From NCBI GenBank assembly GCA_007922305.1, contig ML677374.1, positions 7,487,619-7,551,618 of the forward strand: 64,000 nt of DNA, in the 5' to 3' direction. Positions 36,466-47,885 of the stretch are shown one piece after another (the stretch's first letter is position 1; the number at the start of each line of letters is the position of its first letter). Made by a program: the position numbers and the translations under genes. The notes below the pieces were generated by a model. It saw nothing but the letters and a program-made list of their open reading frames with translations, was not told where the DNA came from and ran no database searches. This stretch comes from Dermatemys mawii (Eukaryota; Chordata; Testudines; Dermatemydidae).

Positions 36466-37334
36466 TTGCTCAGTTGTTGGGTACTGCAATTTTAAACAGA
36501 AGTATTTTAATGGAAGAGATAGTGGTGACAGGAAAAAAGATTATCTGCAAGTTTTTGTACTCCAGCAACCAGCAGTCACTAGGCTCTCTACTGAAGCAAA
36601 CTGACACACACAATGAATAATTTAGAAGGAGGGGGTCATGAGCTCAAGCCTCCTGATTCTGCCATAGAGACAGAGGATGCAGCAACACACTCAAACCAGC
36701 GGCCCTGGTGTTCTAGGAAATCGGGCTTGGCCGCTATCCCCACACTAATTTCCAGGGCTTGTAGTACTTCTTGACTTTACTCAGAACACTCTAAACTTCT
36801 TGGCAGTCTCCCTAAACAAATGAGCTATATACATTACTCCAAGCAGCTGACACTTTTGTGGCTCAGACAATAACTGTATCAGTCAAGCAAGCCCGCACAA
36901 AAAGTAAACACAAGAACACTTAAGTGGCTGGAGTCTGAAAGACAAATTACATAGGCTGTTAAGATCCGTTTCCACTTGGAGGAAGAAATCATGAGCCATG
37001 TCAGGTTTTTATTTCCCCCCGCAACATGTTAAAGCAGAGAGGTGTTTGTAGTGTAACATCTATAGGATACAGAGGGAGCCATATACTGAGAGACAGAAGC
37101 ATACTGTTTAATGCTACTGGAGATTCCCATTGAAAATAATCCTCAGTCAAGTTTCAGACACTGTACAAGCAATAAGGTATCTTCATCACTCCTGTGTGGT
37201 AGGCAAGGGCAAATTACTTTGTGATTCTGCTTCCTCTGAGATACCATCAACTTAGAATTCTCACTCTTGGGTTTTAAAACTCTAGCAGCTTGAAACCACC
37301 AAGAGCCCTATAATGATGGTATCCTTAAAGGAAT
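36466..37334. other. No gene seen
   Basis: Unique-looking sequence. Confidence 0.5.
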
Positions 37335-37461
37335 ACAGTTATCACCTTTGACAAGTGAGGAAAATGAGCCAGAATGGTTGTGTGTTGCCCAAGATCAGTG
37401 GGTCAGCTAAGATTAGAATTCAATAGTTTCTGGTGCTCATTCCCACAGATCACACTGCTTC
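37335..37461 (-). repeat. MIR-like SINE, antisense, worn
   Basis: Blocks 'tgacaagtgaggaaaatgag', 'gttgcccaagatcag', 'agattagaattcaatag' and the final 'cacactgcttc' follow the antisense MIR order. Confidence 0.65.
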
Positions 37462-38022
37462 AAAGAAAAACCAAATGATGCTGCCATTAAAGGCACGTAC
37501 TGAATTTAAGACCTAATTTCAAGGAAATGAATAAAGCAAGAACTCTGGCTTTTAATTCCTACATCTCAAGACTTTACAGGAGTACATTTTGCATATGTTC
37601 CAGGCAATCTGTACAGAATATAAGGCTGGAATGGAATGGAGGGGCTGCACCCAAGATAAGCGACTGTATAGTCGAGATGTTCCTGGTCAGATAGCCAAGT
37701 GCTGGCTGCCTACCTACCTAGAGTTTCTGCTACATGGTTTCTCCTGTACGTGGAGATAAGGAAATGGACAGATCTTTGATCAACTATTGGCTGAATACAT
37801 TTTTTTTTGAATGTTGACAGTTCAAATTTGGAGGTGGGGGAGGGATTTTTTTTTCCAATGACTTTTATGACTGGTTTCCTTTTCCCAGATAGCTGTTTAA
37901 GGGGTTCTGTGCCTTCTCATTGTTGTTGCACGATTTAACAAAATTGGATGGAGTCAAGTGAGCGGGAGTCCCTGGTCCGGACACACTAATAGTTTAGCTT
38001 GAAATCCACACAGTCTAAAGTG
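37462..38022. other. No gene seen
   Basis: Unique-looking sequence with T-rich tracts near 37800 and 37850. Confidence 0.5.
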
Positions 38023-38300
38023 GGGCCATGTCTACCCTGCGGCTACTACAGCAGCATAGCTGAGCCACTGTAATCCCATAGCGTACACACAAACTACATC
38101 AACGGAAGCTGTTTGTCCATCGCTGCAGAAAATCCCCCTTCCCAAGTGATGGTAGCTAGGTCAATGGAAGCATTCTCCAGTTGACTCAGCTGCTGGTCCT
38201 GAGCTTGGTCAGCATAGGTACATTGCTCAGAGGAGTGGGTTGTTCACAGCCCTGAGCACTGTAGCTATGTCAACCTAATTTTAAGTGCAGACCAGGCCTG
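38023..38300. mobile_element. hAT-like MITE, about 278 bp
   Basis: The left 'gggccatgtctaccctgc' faces the complement of the right end, 'caggcctggtctgcac'. Interior blocks 'gcagcatagctgagccac', 'gttcacagccctgagcac' and 'tagctatgtcaacctaa' match the family at 30804 and 45661, here inverted relative to neither border with certainty. Confidence 0.68.
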
Positions 38301-38329
38301 ATAGAAACACTTCATTGTGCACCCTGCTC

Positions 38330-38406
38330 AGGACGTCCAATGATTTGGGTTTTAAAACTGATTTAAAATTAAAATAGTGTAAAAACCAAGTGTAGACCAG
38401 CCCTCA
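38330..38406. mobile_element. Right end of a second hAT-like MITE
   Basis: The segment ends in 'aagtgtagaccagccctcag', a classic terminal repeat of this superfamily here. 'gatttaaaattaaaatag' lies inside it. No matching left end was seen, so it is truncated or was split by the neighbouring element. Confidence 0.45.
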
Positions 38407-38571
38407 GTCCTGGAGCTTCCTTTCAAGTGAAGCAGATAGCAGTGTAATTTGCTGCTGTTGAATACTTTCACTGCAGACTGTTCCTCCCTGCTCCACAGAG
38501 CCCAGATCTCAGAAATCCTGCCTTAATCCTCCCCTGAAAGCTGAGAACAGAGATTTAGCATCAATGGAAGA

Positions 38572-38843
38572 AAGGGCAGTTTTGTGGTTAAGACACTGAA
38601 CAGGAAATTCAATGATCTGAATTCAGTTCCCAGCTCTATCACAGAATTCTTGGATGAGACACTTCAGTCCTTCTCTGTACCAGTTCCCCAGCTGCATTCT
38701 GGAGATAAACTGTACTCCTTTTCTCCCACCCTGTCTGTCTGGTCTATGTGGACTGTTAGCCGTGCGGGGCAGAGATTGTCTCTCACTACGTGTTTACACA
38801 CAGTCTTAGTTGGTGGCTCCAGGCATTACTGTACTATAAATAC
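38572..38843 (+). repeat. Near full-length tRNA-derived SINE
   Basis: A-box-like 'ttgtggttaagacactg' (38581 onward), B-box-like 'gaattcagttcccagctc', worn core, 'ctgttagccgtgcggggcag' (the 'gtaagctctttggggcag' equivalent) and a tail 'gtggctccaggcattactg' ending in 'ataaatac'. Same family as 11028-11285. Confidence 0.78.
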
Positions 38844-39195
38844 ATTACATTGAGCAATCTTTGCTGGAAGGCAACCCCGGAAATTCAAGGAAAACCAATG
38901 GACAGATGCAGGTGTGATTGGATGGAACTAGTTCTACCTGCACTTTACTGAAGATGCAGGCAAGGAAAGGTGTCAATGGGAAGTTACTATCATCTACCTC
39001 CAGGGCATTAATTAATCCTTTAAACAAAGCCCAGTGCTTGACTCCCACCCAAGTGCCTTCATTATTTCTATTTTACAGGGCACCATTATGCCGCTGGCAA
39101 GCAGCACACCAATTAATCCAAACCAGCCACGGAAGATCCTCCCCATCCATCTGCATGTATCCACTTTTTCGCTCTTGTCTTACACTTGCAATAGA
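38844..39195. other. No gene seen
   Basis: Overlapping frames on both strands, none with a recognisable domain. Confidence 0.45.
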
Positions 39196-39312
39196 TCAGA
39201 AGCTCTTTGGAGCACAGACCATCTTTTTGTTCTGGGTTTATGCAGCACCTAGCATAATGGGGTTCTGATCCAGCACTAGTGCTCCTAGCTACCACTCCAG
39301 TACAAATAACTA
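39196..39312 (+). repeat. SINE 3' part
   Basis: Contains 'cagaagctctttggagcac', 'tttttgttctgggtttatg', 'cagcacctagcataatgggg' and 'agtgctcctagctacc', the 3' half of the 11028 family. Confidence 0.82.
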
Positions 39313-39715
39313 GTACAACCACCACCAATGCTCACTGCTTCCCCCTCCAACATCTTCCCATTATGTTTTCCTGAGCTGTCAAAGCTTCAGACTGACAATG
39401 ACTTACCCTGATCCAGGGAGACAGGAAACATGCAGTTTTAGGAGAGGAGATGGAGGGGAGAGAACTATATTTATTCCAGCACTGACACCCAAGTCCTCAT
39501 AATTGGGGTGCATTCGCTTCACTCCTTCATTAAGGGTAATTAGACCAAATGGCTCCTTAAATCTCTGTGGAATACATCCCTGTTAGTTTCTTTAAGGATG
39601 CTTGGCTCAAAGTGATACACTGAGGTTCCCAGTGCCCTTGTTTCCCATGAACCCCAACACACCATACATTCTTACCCTAAACCACAAACTGGAGTTTTGT
39701 TTTACAAATACCAGA
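39313..39715. other. No gene seen
   Basis: Unique-looking sequence. Confidence 0.5.
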
Positions 39716-39940
39716 CTCATAGACTTTAAGGTCAGAAGGGACCATTATGATCATCTAGTCTGACCTCCTGCACAATGCAGGCCACAGAATTTTATCCACC
39801 CATTCCTGCAATAGACCTCTCACCTATGTCTGAGCTACTGAAGTCCTCAAATCTTGACTTAAGGACTTCAAGGTACAGAGAATCCTCCAACAAGTGACCC
39901 GTTGTCCCTTGCTGCAGAGGAAGGCAAAAAGTCCAGGAAA
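39716..39940 (-). mobile_element. CR1 LINE 3' end
   Basis: The plus strand starts 'tcatagactttaaggtcag', then 'aagggaccattatgatcatc' and 'tagtctgacctcctgcac', the reverse complement of a CR1 3' untranslated end. Similarity continues to 'tgctgcagaggaaggcaaa' near 39935. It is a 5'-truncated copy with no coding part left, and belongs to a different CR1 subfamily from the 60 kb copy, judging by the 3' end. Confidence 0.85.
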
Positions 39941-40529
39941 GCAGATAACTCAGATCAAAGGTGGAAATGAAACGGGTGAGATTTTTCTAAAGCACTCAGC
40001 ACTGACCTAACTATGCTCCAATTGAAGTTAATGGTAAAACGCCTACAGATTTGGAAAGCAGCTGATTTAGGGTGATGCTTGCGGCAGAGAAAATCCTATC
40101 CTAAATGCGTAATTACAGGATTTAACCACACAGGGCAACATTTGCATTCAACACTGACAATTGTTATCTCCCTGTCCTCATCTCTTCCTACTCCCTAATC
40201 TCCCAGTCATGCTTCACTCCACATGGCTCCCATGTTCTCCTTTGCTCACTTCTCACTCCACGCTATCTTCCAAGCACAAGGGACAGCCAACATGCCCCAA
40301 GTATGCTCCCTCCTCCTGCAAACCCAGTCCTTTCATCACATAGCCTCATCTGCGCACAGTGGCAAGTCCCTTGAAGCAGGGATTTCACCTTTTATTTGGC
40401 ATAAAACACCACGCCCATTACAACACTACTATAATCAAATAAATAATCAAGTCCACATGCAGACTGGGGCCCACCATTTGTGTTACCCAATCCAAGTGCA
40501 TGTCTGTGTTTTGAAGGCACCAACTAGGG
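39941..40529. other. No gene; worn SINE tail at about 40365-40445
   Basis: 'cttgaagcagggatttcacc', 'ttttatttggcataaaac' and a final 'caaataaataatc' resemble a plus-strand SINE 3' end. A 143-codon frame (40223-40654) runs across this and into the hAT element, so it is not a gene. Confidence 0.45.
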
Positions 40530-40815
40530 CAGGGATAGGCAACCTATGGCACACATGCCAAAGGCAGCATTGCGAGCTGATTTTCAGTGGCACTCACACT
40601 TCCCGGGTCCTGGTGACACTGCATTTTAATTTAATTTTAAATGAAGCTTCTTAAACATTTTAAAAACCTTATTTATATACCACAGTTTAGTTCTATATTA
40701 TGGACTTACAGAAAGAGCCCTTCTAAAAACATTAAAATGTATTACTGGCACGCGAAACCTTAAATTAGAGTGAATAAATGAAGACTTGGCACTTCTGAAA
40801 GGTTGCCAACCCCTG
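40530..40815 (-). mobile_element. hAT MITE, 286 bp, with 7/8-matching target duplication
   Basis: The left end 'cagggataggcaacc' and the complement of the right end 'caggggttggcaacc' are terminal inverted repeats. Flanks are 'aactaggg' (40522-40529) and 'atctaggg' (40816-40823), an 8-bp duplication with one mismatch, as expected for hAT. The interior is AT-rich and has no transposase. It is the same family as 44194-44503 in the opposite orientation; strand is relative only. Confidence 0.88.
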
Positions 40816-43800
40816 ATCTAGGGACTGATTTTGGAAAGACTCCTGCTCCCCTTCCCAAATCTGTTTCCTCCCTTCAGCAGTGGCATGTCAACCACAGATC
40901 ATAAACCCAATCAAGGCAGCAAGAAGAATAAATGGAAATGAAAGCACACATATTCAAAACTGACATCAGTGAGAACACTTTTCCCTTCTCTTCCAGCTAA
41001 TTTTCAGGCATAGCTGCCTTAATTTTGAGGAAATTAGTTAGGAAATTAGGAAGCACGTGGAAGTTAATTAGGGAGCATTTGGAAACACTTGGCAGCAGCT
41101 TCCCTGCAAAGTGGCCAGCACAAGAAGGAGTTAAGAGAAGCCCAAAGACCGTTCTCCATCTGCCTTGAAAATGGGCACCATGGTATTAGACCTAGCAGGG
41201 CAAGAAGCAGAGGGGGACTCAGAGGAAGTGCAGGCTGAGAGGCCGCAGAGAGGAGAACTGATTAAACAGAGAAGACAGGAGATGGAGGGACTGAAGGAAG
41301 GAGACAAAGTACAAGAGGATCCTAGAAGGAAGACTCAAAGAGGATCAAAGTGCACAGTCAGTGTCCTGTCCTGTAAATACATCCAGCCACCAGTTCCCAA
41401 GCTATAACTGTTGACTGTAAAGGGGAGGGAACATTTTGGAACACAGTTTCTGAGCACCAGCATGGGAGGGGGAAAGGGAAGAGGCTGTGAAAAGATTGCA
41501 GTGGGATAAAGGGTGGCAGCTGCCTTATTTCTAAGAAAAACGGAACCTCTAATACTGGCATCATCAATTTGCACACCCAGGCATGCTTCTAGTGGCTAGT
41601 ATAAGACTTGCACCTGCATTCAAGTGTGCATGTGCCCTGTGAGCGTACACACATTTCGAGAGTGGGTGGAAGCCACTTGGCAATTGGGCCAAATCTGATC
41701 TAAGCTACACTAAAGTAAGGGGATTGCCACTTGCTCATCCTCAAGTGTAAACAGGCATCCTGGGCTCATGCGGATGGATATCTGTTATGGGGCCTCCGAG
41801 TACGTCATGTATACAAAACATGGAGAGGTGTGAGTGAGTGCCTGTCCCCTTAGTACTGAAGGATGGACCCACTCGCCATACATCTTTGTTTGGCCAGAAG
41901 AGGAGTGACCAGTGAGAAAACTCTGAAAACGTCTTCCAGCTCTAAACGTTACTCTGTCCCTTTCCACCTCAGCATCAGAGTTTCACGATCCCCTGAGTCT
42001 GACACGCTTTTATCGCCACATACCCCACCAATCATCCTTCCATCAAAGTCAACCTGAACAGGACTTTCTTTGGGCCACAAAGACAGGACGTTATAAATTG
42101 GCCAGAAGAGCTGTCCCTGCTACCCCCAGACACACACAAAAACCGAGGCCCAAGCATGCCCACTTCCGCCGTGATCATGACACATGGGGAGATGGCTCAG
42201 ATCCCAGTCTTCTTGCACGGCAGCACTGGATTCTGCTGCTGGGGCCACTGGGCCAGCCAGACCTGCAGTGTTACGTTCACCACACAGAGTTTTTGCAATT
42301 GCCAATTATAAAACATGGCATTTGAACTCAGATGCTCTCTCTTACCTCTATGCCTGTTGGTGGTCTTGTCAAACATAAGCATGGCATCCTCCACCTGCAA
42401 GACAGAAGAGGCATGTTTTAGTACATTTGCTACACGGTTAATGAAGACATACAAACAAATCAAGTACTGAGGAGGCAAGATTGGGGTAGTGGCAGGGTAA
42501 ATTCAGGTATGGCAGGACACATGGATTCATCATCTCTCATTTCCTATGCCTGGAGTCAGCTCTTTCTTTTGGAAACCTGCCACTGTCAACACAAAGCCTA
42601 GCTGGCATTTGATCCTAGAGGGAAAATGCACTTTTAACGTTTTATTGCCCTAAAAAGCACAAACATCCAAGTCGCTTTTTTTCCTTTGTTCTCCTTCTGA
42701 GGCATCTGGAGAGAGATAAGGAGGCACCCCAGAGTCACTGATGCAAATCAAGCCCATGATTTGTCCAGCAGCTATCACTGTGCTGGGTGGGAACTAGAAG
42801 ATTTCAAACCGTATGTGTGGGGCAAAATCTGGTCAGCCACGAAGGTACTCAGAGGTTTTCAAGAGGCCTTTTGAAAAGCAACAGGAGGAAGGGGAGGGAC
42901 AGAGGTTTAATTTGCTTCAGGTTTGCATTTCCACTTCAGAAGCGAGGGCTGCCTGATGAAATGTATTACAGTGCAACAAAAATCACTTTCCAGTTTCCTC
43001 ACTCTTTGCATGATTTATTCCACCTAAATTAAAATCTGTGGAGCCACACCTATATTTTATACTTATTTTTGACTGAGGCTGTGCGGGGATTTCTTTTAAA
43101 GTGTATTGCATTTTAAACTATTCAGTAACTCCAGAAAATTCAGCAGGATGCTTCTGCACTCTTATGGAAAAAGTCCTACAGAATTTAAAAGAAAATAATA
43201 ACCTTGGAATAGACTGTTTTACTGAATAAAGAATTAGGTCTCTGCTTTAGAAGAGAAGATGGTGAAAAACAAACATGCAAACTCCAAGTCACAGAATGGA
43301 TCTCATTTTTTATTCAATTCTAATTCTTTTACAATCATTTCTACAGCTGGGTTCTGCCCTATTGAATTCTACAGAGGATTCCCCCTCCAGCAAAAAAATT
43401 TAACACTATATTATTTACCCACTCATTTTAGAAAAACTGATTTCTTTGAAGAATCATTCTGCAATGGCACCCACCCTGTAAAAATTACCATGCAGGTGAT
43501 GCAGTTAGATGATAGTCTCAGAGGATAGCTCAGTCTTGCATGCTTTAAGCATGCCTGATGTTACAGTCTTAGACTTTGCAGGGCAGCAGCATAATTTGGG
43601 AGAGTGATTAAAAATACTGGGTGGACCTGTCCCTATTTACAGTGCTGGAGGTGGCTTCCATGATACAGCAGAAATTGCAGCCCAGCAAAACCTCAAACTG
43701 TGCTTAGATTCCTTTTAAACCCCATTTCAGGTAACACTGCTGAGCCCCATGGACAAATACAGCCTGAGCTGAAAGGGTGTAACATGCTTCCTTCATTCTG

Positions 43801-44193
43801 TTTAACCCTTCATCCGCAGCATGGATGGGACCTAAACCACTGGCACAATGAGAATCCAAACTCAATTAAGTACATCGTCATGTCGCCCTGTTCCCCTTCC
43901 TTATCCCATAAAAAAACACCACAAAACAAAACAACAACAAACAGTGAAGTTGGAAAGTAAATAAGGACACTTCCCCTAGCACTCATCTGTGCCCTGGAAT
44001 TACGGGCTGATCAGTGACTATTAAAATTCTCAAAGGCCTCAAGCACACAGGGATCAGAATTATGGTTAGCAGCTAGTCTAGTTTCTCTGAACAACATGCG
44101 TTTTGTTTTCTTCATCTATAACCACCGTGAGCATCACCGGAGGCAAACTGTACACTGAACACTCCTTTGTCCCCCACGCTAATCAGTCTACAC
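40816..44193. other. No gene recognised; purine-rich patch at 41195-41350
   Basis: 3.4 kb of mixed unique-looking DNA between the two hAT copies. An 80-codon plus-strand frame at 41165-41407 is Glu/Lys/Arg-rich because the strand is purine-rich. It has no domain. Several short frames near 42.1-42.5 kb overlap on both strands and are likely chance. Confidence 0.45.
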
Positions 44194-44503
44194 CAGGGTC
44201 GGCAACCTTTCAGAAGTGGTGCGCCGAGTCTTCATTTATTCACTCTAATCTAAGATTTCGCATGCCAGTAATACATTTTAATGTTTTTAGAAGGTCTCTT
44301 TCTACAAGTCTATAATATAGAACTAAACTAGTGTTGGATATAAAGTAAATAAGGTTTTTAAAATGTTTAAGAAGCTTCATTTAAAACTAAATTAAAATGC
44401 AGAGTCCTCAAGACCGGTGGCCAGGACCTGGGCTGTGTGAGTGCTGCTGAAAATCAGCTTGCGTGCTGCCTTTGGCACCCGTGCCACAGGTTGCCTACCC
44501 CTG
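44194..44503 (+). mobile_element. hAT MITE, 310 bp, with exact 8-bp target duplication
   Basis: The left end 'cagggtcggcaacc' pairs with the complement of the right end 'caggggtaggcaacc'. The flanks are identical: 'gtctacac' at 44186-44193 and again at 44504-44511. The exact 8-bp duplication establishes both borders and the hAT superfamily. The interior ('tcactctaatctaagatttc', 'aagaagcttcatttaaaac') matches the 40530 copy reversed. Non-autonomous. Confidence 0.94.
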
Positions 44504-44511
44504 GTCTACAC

Positions 44512-45274
44512 AGTGCAGCTTTATGACACTTCTCACCACAAAATCTTTGTCCAAAATCCCAACTCCAGCCTTGAGGGGGTCCCCAGGGCTCATCTGCACT
44601 ATGAATACAAACATAACAAGAGACCCAGTCCCACCACTATATTGCATCTGCATCAGAGGACAACAATTAGAATGTACAGTGTGGGAAGGTTCTCAGGTCT
44701 GTAACCAAGACAGAAGCCTCAATCCTTGACCAGGGCTGTCATGACAAAGCAGTGCCTTGTACAGGGATCTGAATAGCTGCAGACATCTGAAGCACAGAAC
44801 GAGTTTCCCTGGTCACAGGGAACCTGTAACCCAGGCTGACAGAGCATGATTCTTTAGCCTACTGTAGCAGCACAGCCAACACAGAGGCTAAAGTTTGTCT
44901 TGTTTTAAAAGGCTGCTTTGGTAGCTAGGAAACAAGGATTGAACGAACAGGTGCCCAAAAGACATCGCTGTGCAGCACTCATCAACAAGGGGAACAATTC
45001 TGTGTCCAAAGGGAAAGTAATGCACAGGGCGATGTTGATCCTACTACACCTCATCCATACCCCAGATGACAGCACTAAGCTGATTAGCATAGTGCTGGTT
45101 TCTGTGCTGTGTTAATTCCCCAAACTCCTCCCTTTTTACTGAACAACAGTTTACTTAGGGCTTCCTTCTTTAGAGGTGAACCACAGAAGGAAAAAAAATG
45201 CATTGGCCCTTTACTCACTTCTTCCCATCTTCACTAAAAATACCACGAGGGACAAGATCTGGACTAGAGCTGTG
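44512..45274. other. No gene seen
   Basis: Unique-looking sequence with short overlapping frames. Confidence 0.5.
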
Positions 45275-45610
45275 CAAATTACAGATTTCTTTTTTGGTTG
45301 AAAAGAAAAAGAATTGTTTAGGGTCAAACAAACTAAACTAAACTAAAACAAAATAAAAATAAAATAAAATTCATTTCCAGCTGAATGAAATACTTAGGCT
45401 GGATTTCAAGTACTTTTTAGTGTTTTATTTTTTAATTAAAGGACATCTTAAAACAAAAAGTTCCTTTGATCTGAAAAAATCAAAATGTTTCAATTTTTTA
45501 CTTTTTTTCTTTTTTAATTAAACCAAAATAGTTCATCAAAACTAACTTAGTGAAATGTTTTGGTGTGGCTGAATCCGCATTTTTCTGTGAAAAAAAAGTT
45601 TTCCATAAAA
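45275..45610. repeat. A/T-rich low-complexity stretch
   Basis: Runs of 'aaactaaactaaac' and 'aaaataaaataaaa' around 45328-45370, then T-rich and A-rich tracts including 'atcaaaatgtttcaattt'. It resembles a degenerate A/T-rich repeat, with no coding signal. Confidence 0.6.
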
Positions 45611-45660
45611 AAGGTCACTCCGCTCTGATCCTGACTTTCCTTTTGCTGTGCAACAGATGC

Positions 45661-45932
45661 CTGGCCTGTGCTTACAGAGCTGCAGCTGTGCTGTTGGAGT
45701 GCTCAGTGAAGACGGCACCTATGCCAACGGGAGAGCTTCTCTTGTCAGCGTAGGTATGCCAGCTCCCTGAGAGGTGGTAGTTATGTTGATGGGAGAAACC
45801 CTCCAATCACAGTACAATGCTATCTACAACAGGAGTTCAGCAGTGTAACTGCATCATTTCTCACAGGGTTGGATTTTCCTCATCCACGTGATGTGGTTAT
45901 ACCCACAAGTTTGCAGTGTAAACCAGTCTGAT
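45661..45932. mobile_element. hAT-like MITE, about 272 bp
   Basis: Interior blocks 'gagctgcagctgtgctgttg', 'cctatgccaacgggagagc', 'gttgatgggagaaaccctcc' and 'atgtggttatacccacaag' lead to a right end 'ttgcagtgtaaaccagtctg', a worn form of the 'gtgtagaccag' terminus. Same broad family as 30804 and 38023. Left border approximate. Confidence 0.62.
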
Positions 45933-46104
45933 CAAGCAAGACTTCAGTAGGCTGAAACCTGAGCTTCAGCTTTCCACAGCCCTTTCCCTCCTCCACTGTG
46001 GATGGCAGAAGGGACAACACCAGCTTCAGCTCATTGAGCAACCATTGTCTCACACCCCCAAGCATTACCCAAATCCTGATAAGAGAGGAGGGATGGTCTT
46101 GAAA

Positions 46105-46245
46105 TTGGACTGGCTCTCAGGAGATGCAAATGTAGTTCCTGGTTCAGCCATGGACTCGCTGTGTGTCCTGGAGAGAGACATTTCAACTCTCTGTGCTTCA
46201 GTTCCCCGTCTGTCAAATGGAGACTGAGGATGTGTTCTCTCTCTC
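46105..46245 (+). repeat. MIR-like SINE 5' part and core
   Basis: 'gactggctctcaggagatg' and 'tagttcctggttcagccatg' form the worn head. 'ttcaactctctgtgcttcag', 'ttccccgtctgtcaaatgg' is a well-kept MIR core. Confidence 0.75.
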
Positions 46246-46249
46246 ACCC

Positions 46250-46305
46250 TTAGAGTGACTTTGGTGGGAGTTAGGCACCTAATTACCTTTACAGATCTGG
46301 TCCAA
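46250..46305. repeat. Palindromic MITE arm inserted in a SINE
   Basis: 'ggtgggagttaggcacctaa' followed by 'ttacctttacagatctggtcc' is one arm of the 31856-type family. It sits between the core (46105-46245) and the tail (46306-46360) of a SINE, which suggests nested insertion. Confidence 0.5.
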
Positions 46306-46360
46306 AGCTCTTGCTATATGTTTGCACAGCGACTACCATAATGAGACCCCAGACTTGGTC
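46306..46360 (+). repeat. SINE 3' tail after the nested arm
   Basis: 'gctatatgtttgcacagcg' and 'actaccataatgagacccc' are the tail block of the plus-strand SINE interrupted just upstream. Confidence 0.55.
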
Positions 46361-47574
46361 AGGGTTTTTAGTGAGCAAATAACTAATGGTAACAATGAGA
46401 CTTCCTGGGCTGGAGGAAATTTCTGCCACTTCGAGTGGCAACCATGTGAACTCAACCATCTTTGTGAGATTTGTGCTGGGAAAAGTCTGGGAAAAGACTA
46501 GGAAAGTCAGAACAGGACTGGGAAAAGTCCTAAAAGCCCACACTGGGAATAGGACTGTAAAAGATTTGGCTCAGATGCAAAACCATAAAGGAGCGTTACA
46601 GAGCCACAGGTTCAACTTTGAAATCCTGCAAAATACAAAGGGGTGAAGCAGTTCTGTTGGAGCTGAGTTTCTGATTTGACCAACTTCTGGTTAAAATATA
46701 CCCTCAGAAAGCAGCAGCATGTTTTTAAGCCAGCTGGTGCACTTTCAGCAATGCCTAATTGGTTATCTTTTCTGTTTCCTAAGGTCAGAACATTTTATCT
46801 CCGTCTCTGCCCTTTCTGAGTTAACCCCACCCCACATTATTTTTAGGGCAGCCATTGTAACAGAAGAATAGCCTCTTTTCTCCATAGTCCGGTGACACAG
46901 TAGGACTTCTCAATGACTCCTGAATAGATAAAGTGTAATAGGGGAAAAAAATTCTATTAACGCTTTACAAAATAAAACATCCAAGAGCCAGTTAGACAGG
47001 GGAGAGAGAAAAATCAATATGGATAAGGCTGCGTGCTTAGAAAAAACTTTTCACCAGTTGCAAAAGTAAAAGGGAAGAGCAGGAGGTAAAGGGAAAGGGA
47101 GGGAAGAAACGTATTAATTCAGAAAACCTATCAATGCTATGGAAATCTGGCAGAACAGCAAGAACTGAAACTAGAAGAATTTGAATATACAAAGGGCTGA
47201 ATAGAATGAAAAAAACCCACACTGCTTCACATACACAGCCTGTTTCTCATGGTTCTCTGTGAATCAAACACAAGTGGCTTGTTTAAGTCCTCATCAAGGA
47301 GAAATGAGGGACACAGTAAAGGTAACCGGTAGTAAACCCAGTAGTAAGCAATTGTTCTCTCTCTATTTCAGGAGGCGAGGGGGATAAAAGATCTGCACAA
47401 ATGAAACTCAAGTAGGTTTGGTTGCTATGCCCAATAAAGATCCACGAGTTAACCCTTTGGTTCACCCTGGGATTTCTCCTGTTCGACTATATTAGGGGTG
47501 GCCGGATGCAGCAGATCGTCCAGATCTTGGTTAAAAACATGCAACCACTAACTTATCTTAAAAGTATGGAAGTT
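46361..47574. other. No gene seen
   Basis: Unique-looking. An 86-codon plus-strand frame (46386-46646) and a minus-strand frame overlap one another. Neither shows a domain. Confidence 0.5.
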
Positions 47575-47690
47575 AGTTAGTCTAGTGGTGAGAGATGAGA
47601 CTGGAAGACAGGACTCCTGGCTTCTATTCTTAGCTGTGATACTGACTTGCTGTGTGACCCTGAGCAAGTCACCAGTCATAATCAGTTTCA
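47575..47690 (+). repeat. MIR-like SINE head and early core
   Basis: A-box-like 'ttagtctagtggtgagag' (47577 onward), 'agacaggactcctggcttc', B-box-like 'tctattcttagctgtg' and 'cttgctgtgtgaccctgagc' in order. Confidence 0.8.
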
Positions 47691-47734
47691 TGTGTAGACC
47701 TCACTGTGTTTTACGAAAGTGAAATAGAATAATT

Positions 47735-47800
47735 ATCCCCACTTTACAGATGGATAAACTGAGGCAGGGAGGTGCAGTGACTTACCAAAGAAACTGCTGA
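47735..47800 (-). repeat. MIR core fragment, antisense
   Basis: 'attatccccactttacagat', 'gataaactgaggcaggga' and 'gcagtgacttaccaaag' are antisense core, although the flanking pieces (47575-47690 and 47815-47885) are in sense orientation. Confidence 0.75.
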
Positions 47801-47814
47801 CCTACTGTGGAGGG

Positions 47815-47885
47815 CTTTTTGTGAGGCTGACAGTTTGTTCATTGTTCAGAGATCATCAGAAAAAATGCACTATAGAAGGGTAATG
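47815..47885 (+). repeat. MIR 3' tail (L2-like)
   Basis: 'tgtgaggctgacagtttg', 'ttcagagatcatcag' and 'gcactatagaagggtaatg' match a plus-strand MIR tail. Confidence 0.55.

Noticed and set aside
40223..40654. 143-codon open frame
   Set aside because: It runs through a worn SINE tail and into the hAT MITE, so it cannot be a conserved gene.
41165..41407. Glu/Lys-rich 80-codon frame as a possible exon
   Set aside because: The strand is purine-rich, which yields such residues by chance; no domain or splice-site pair supports it.
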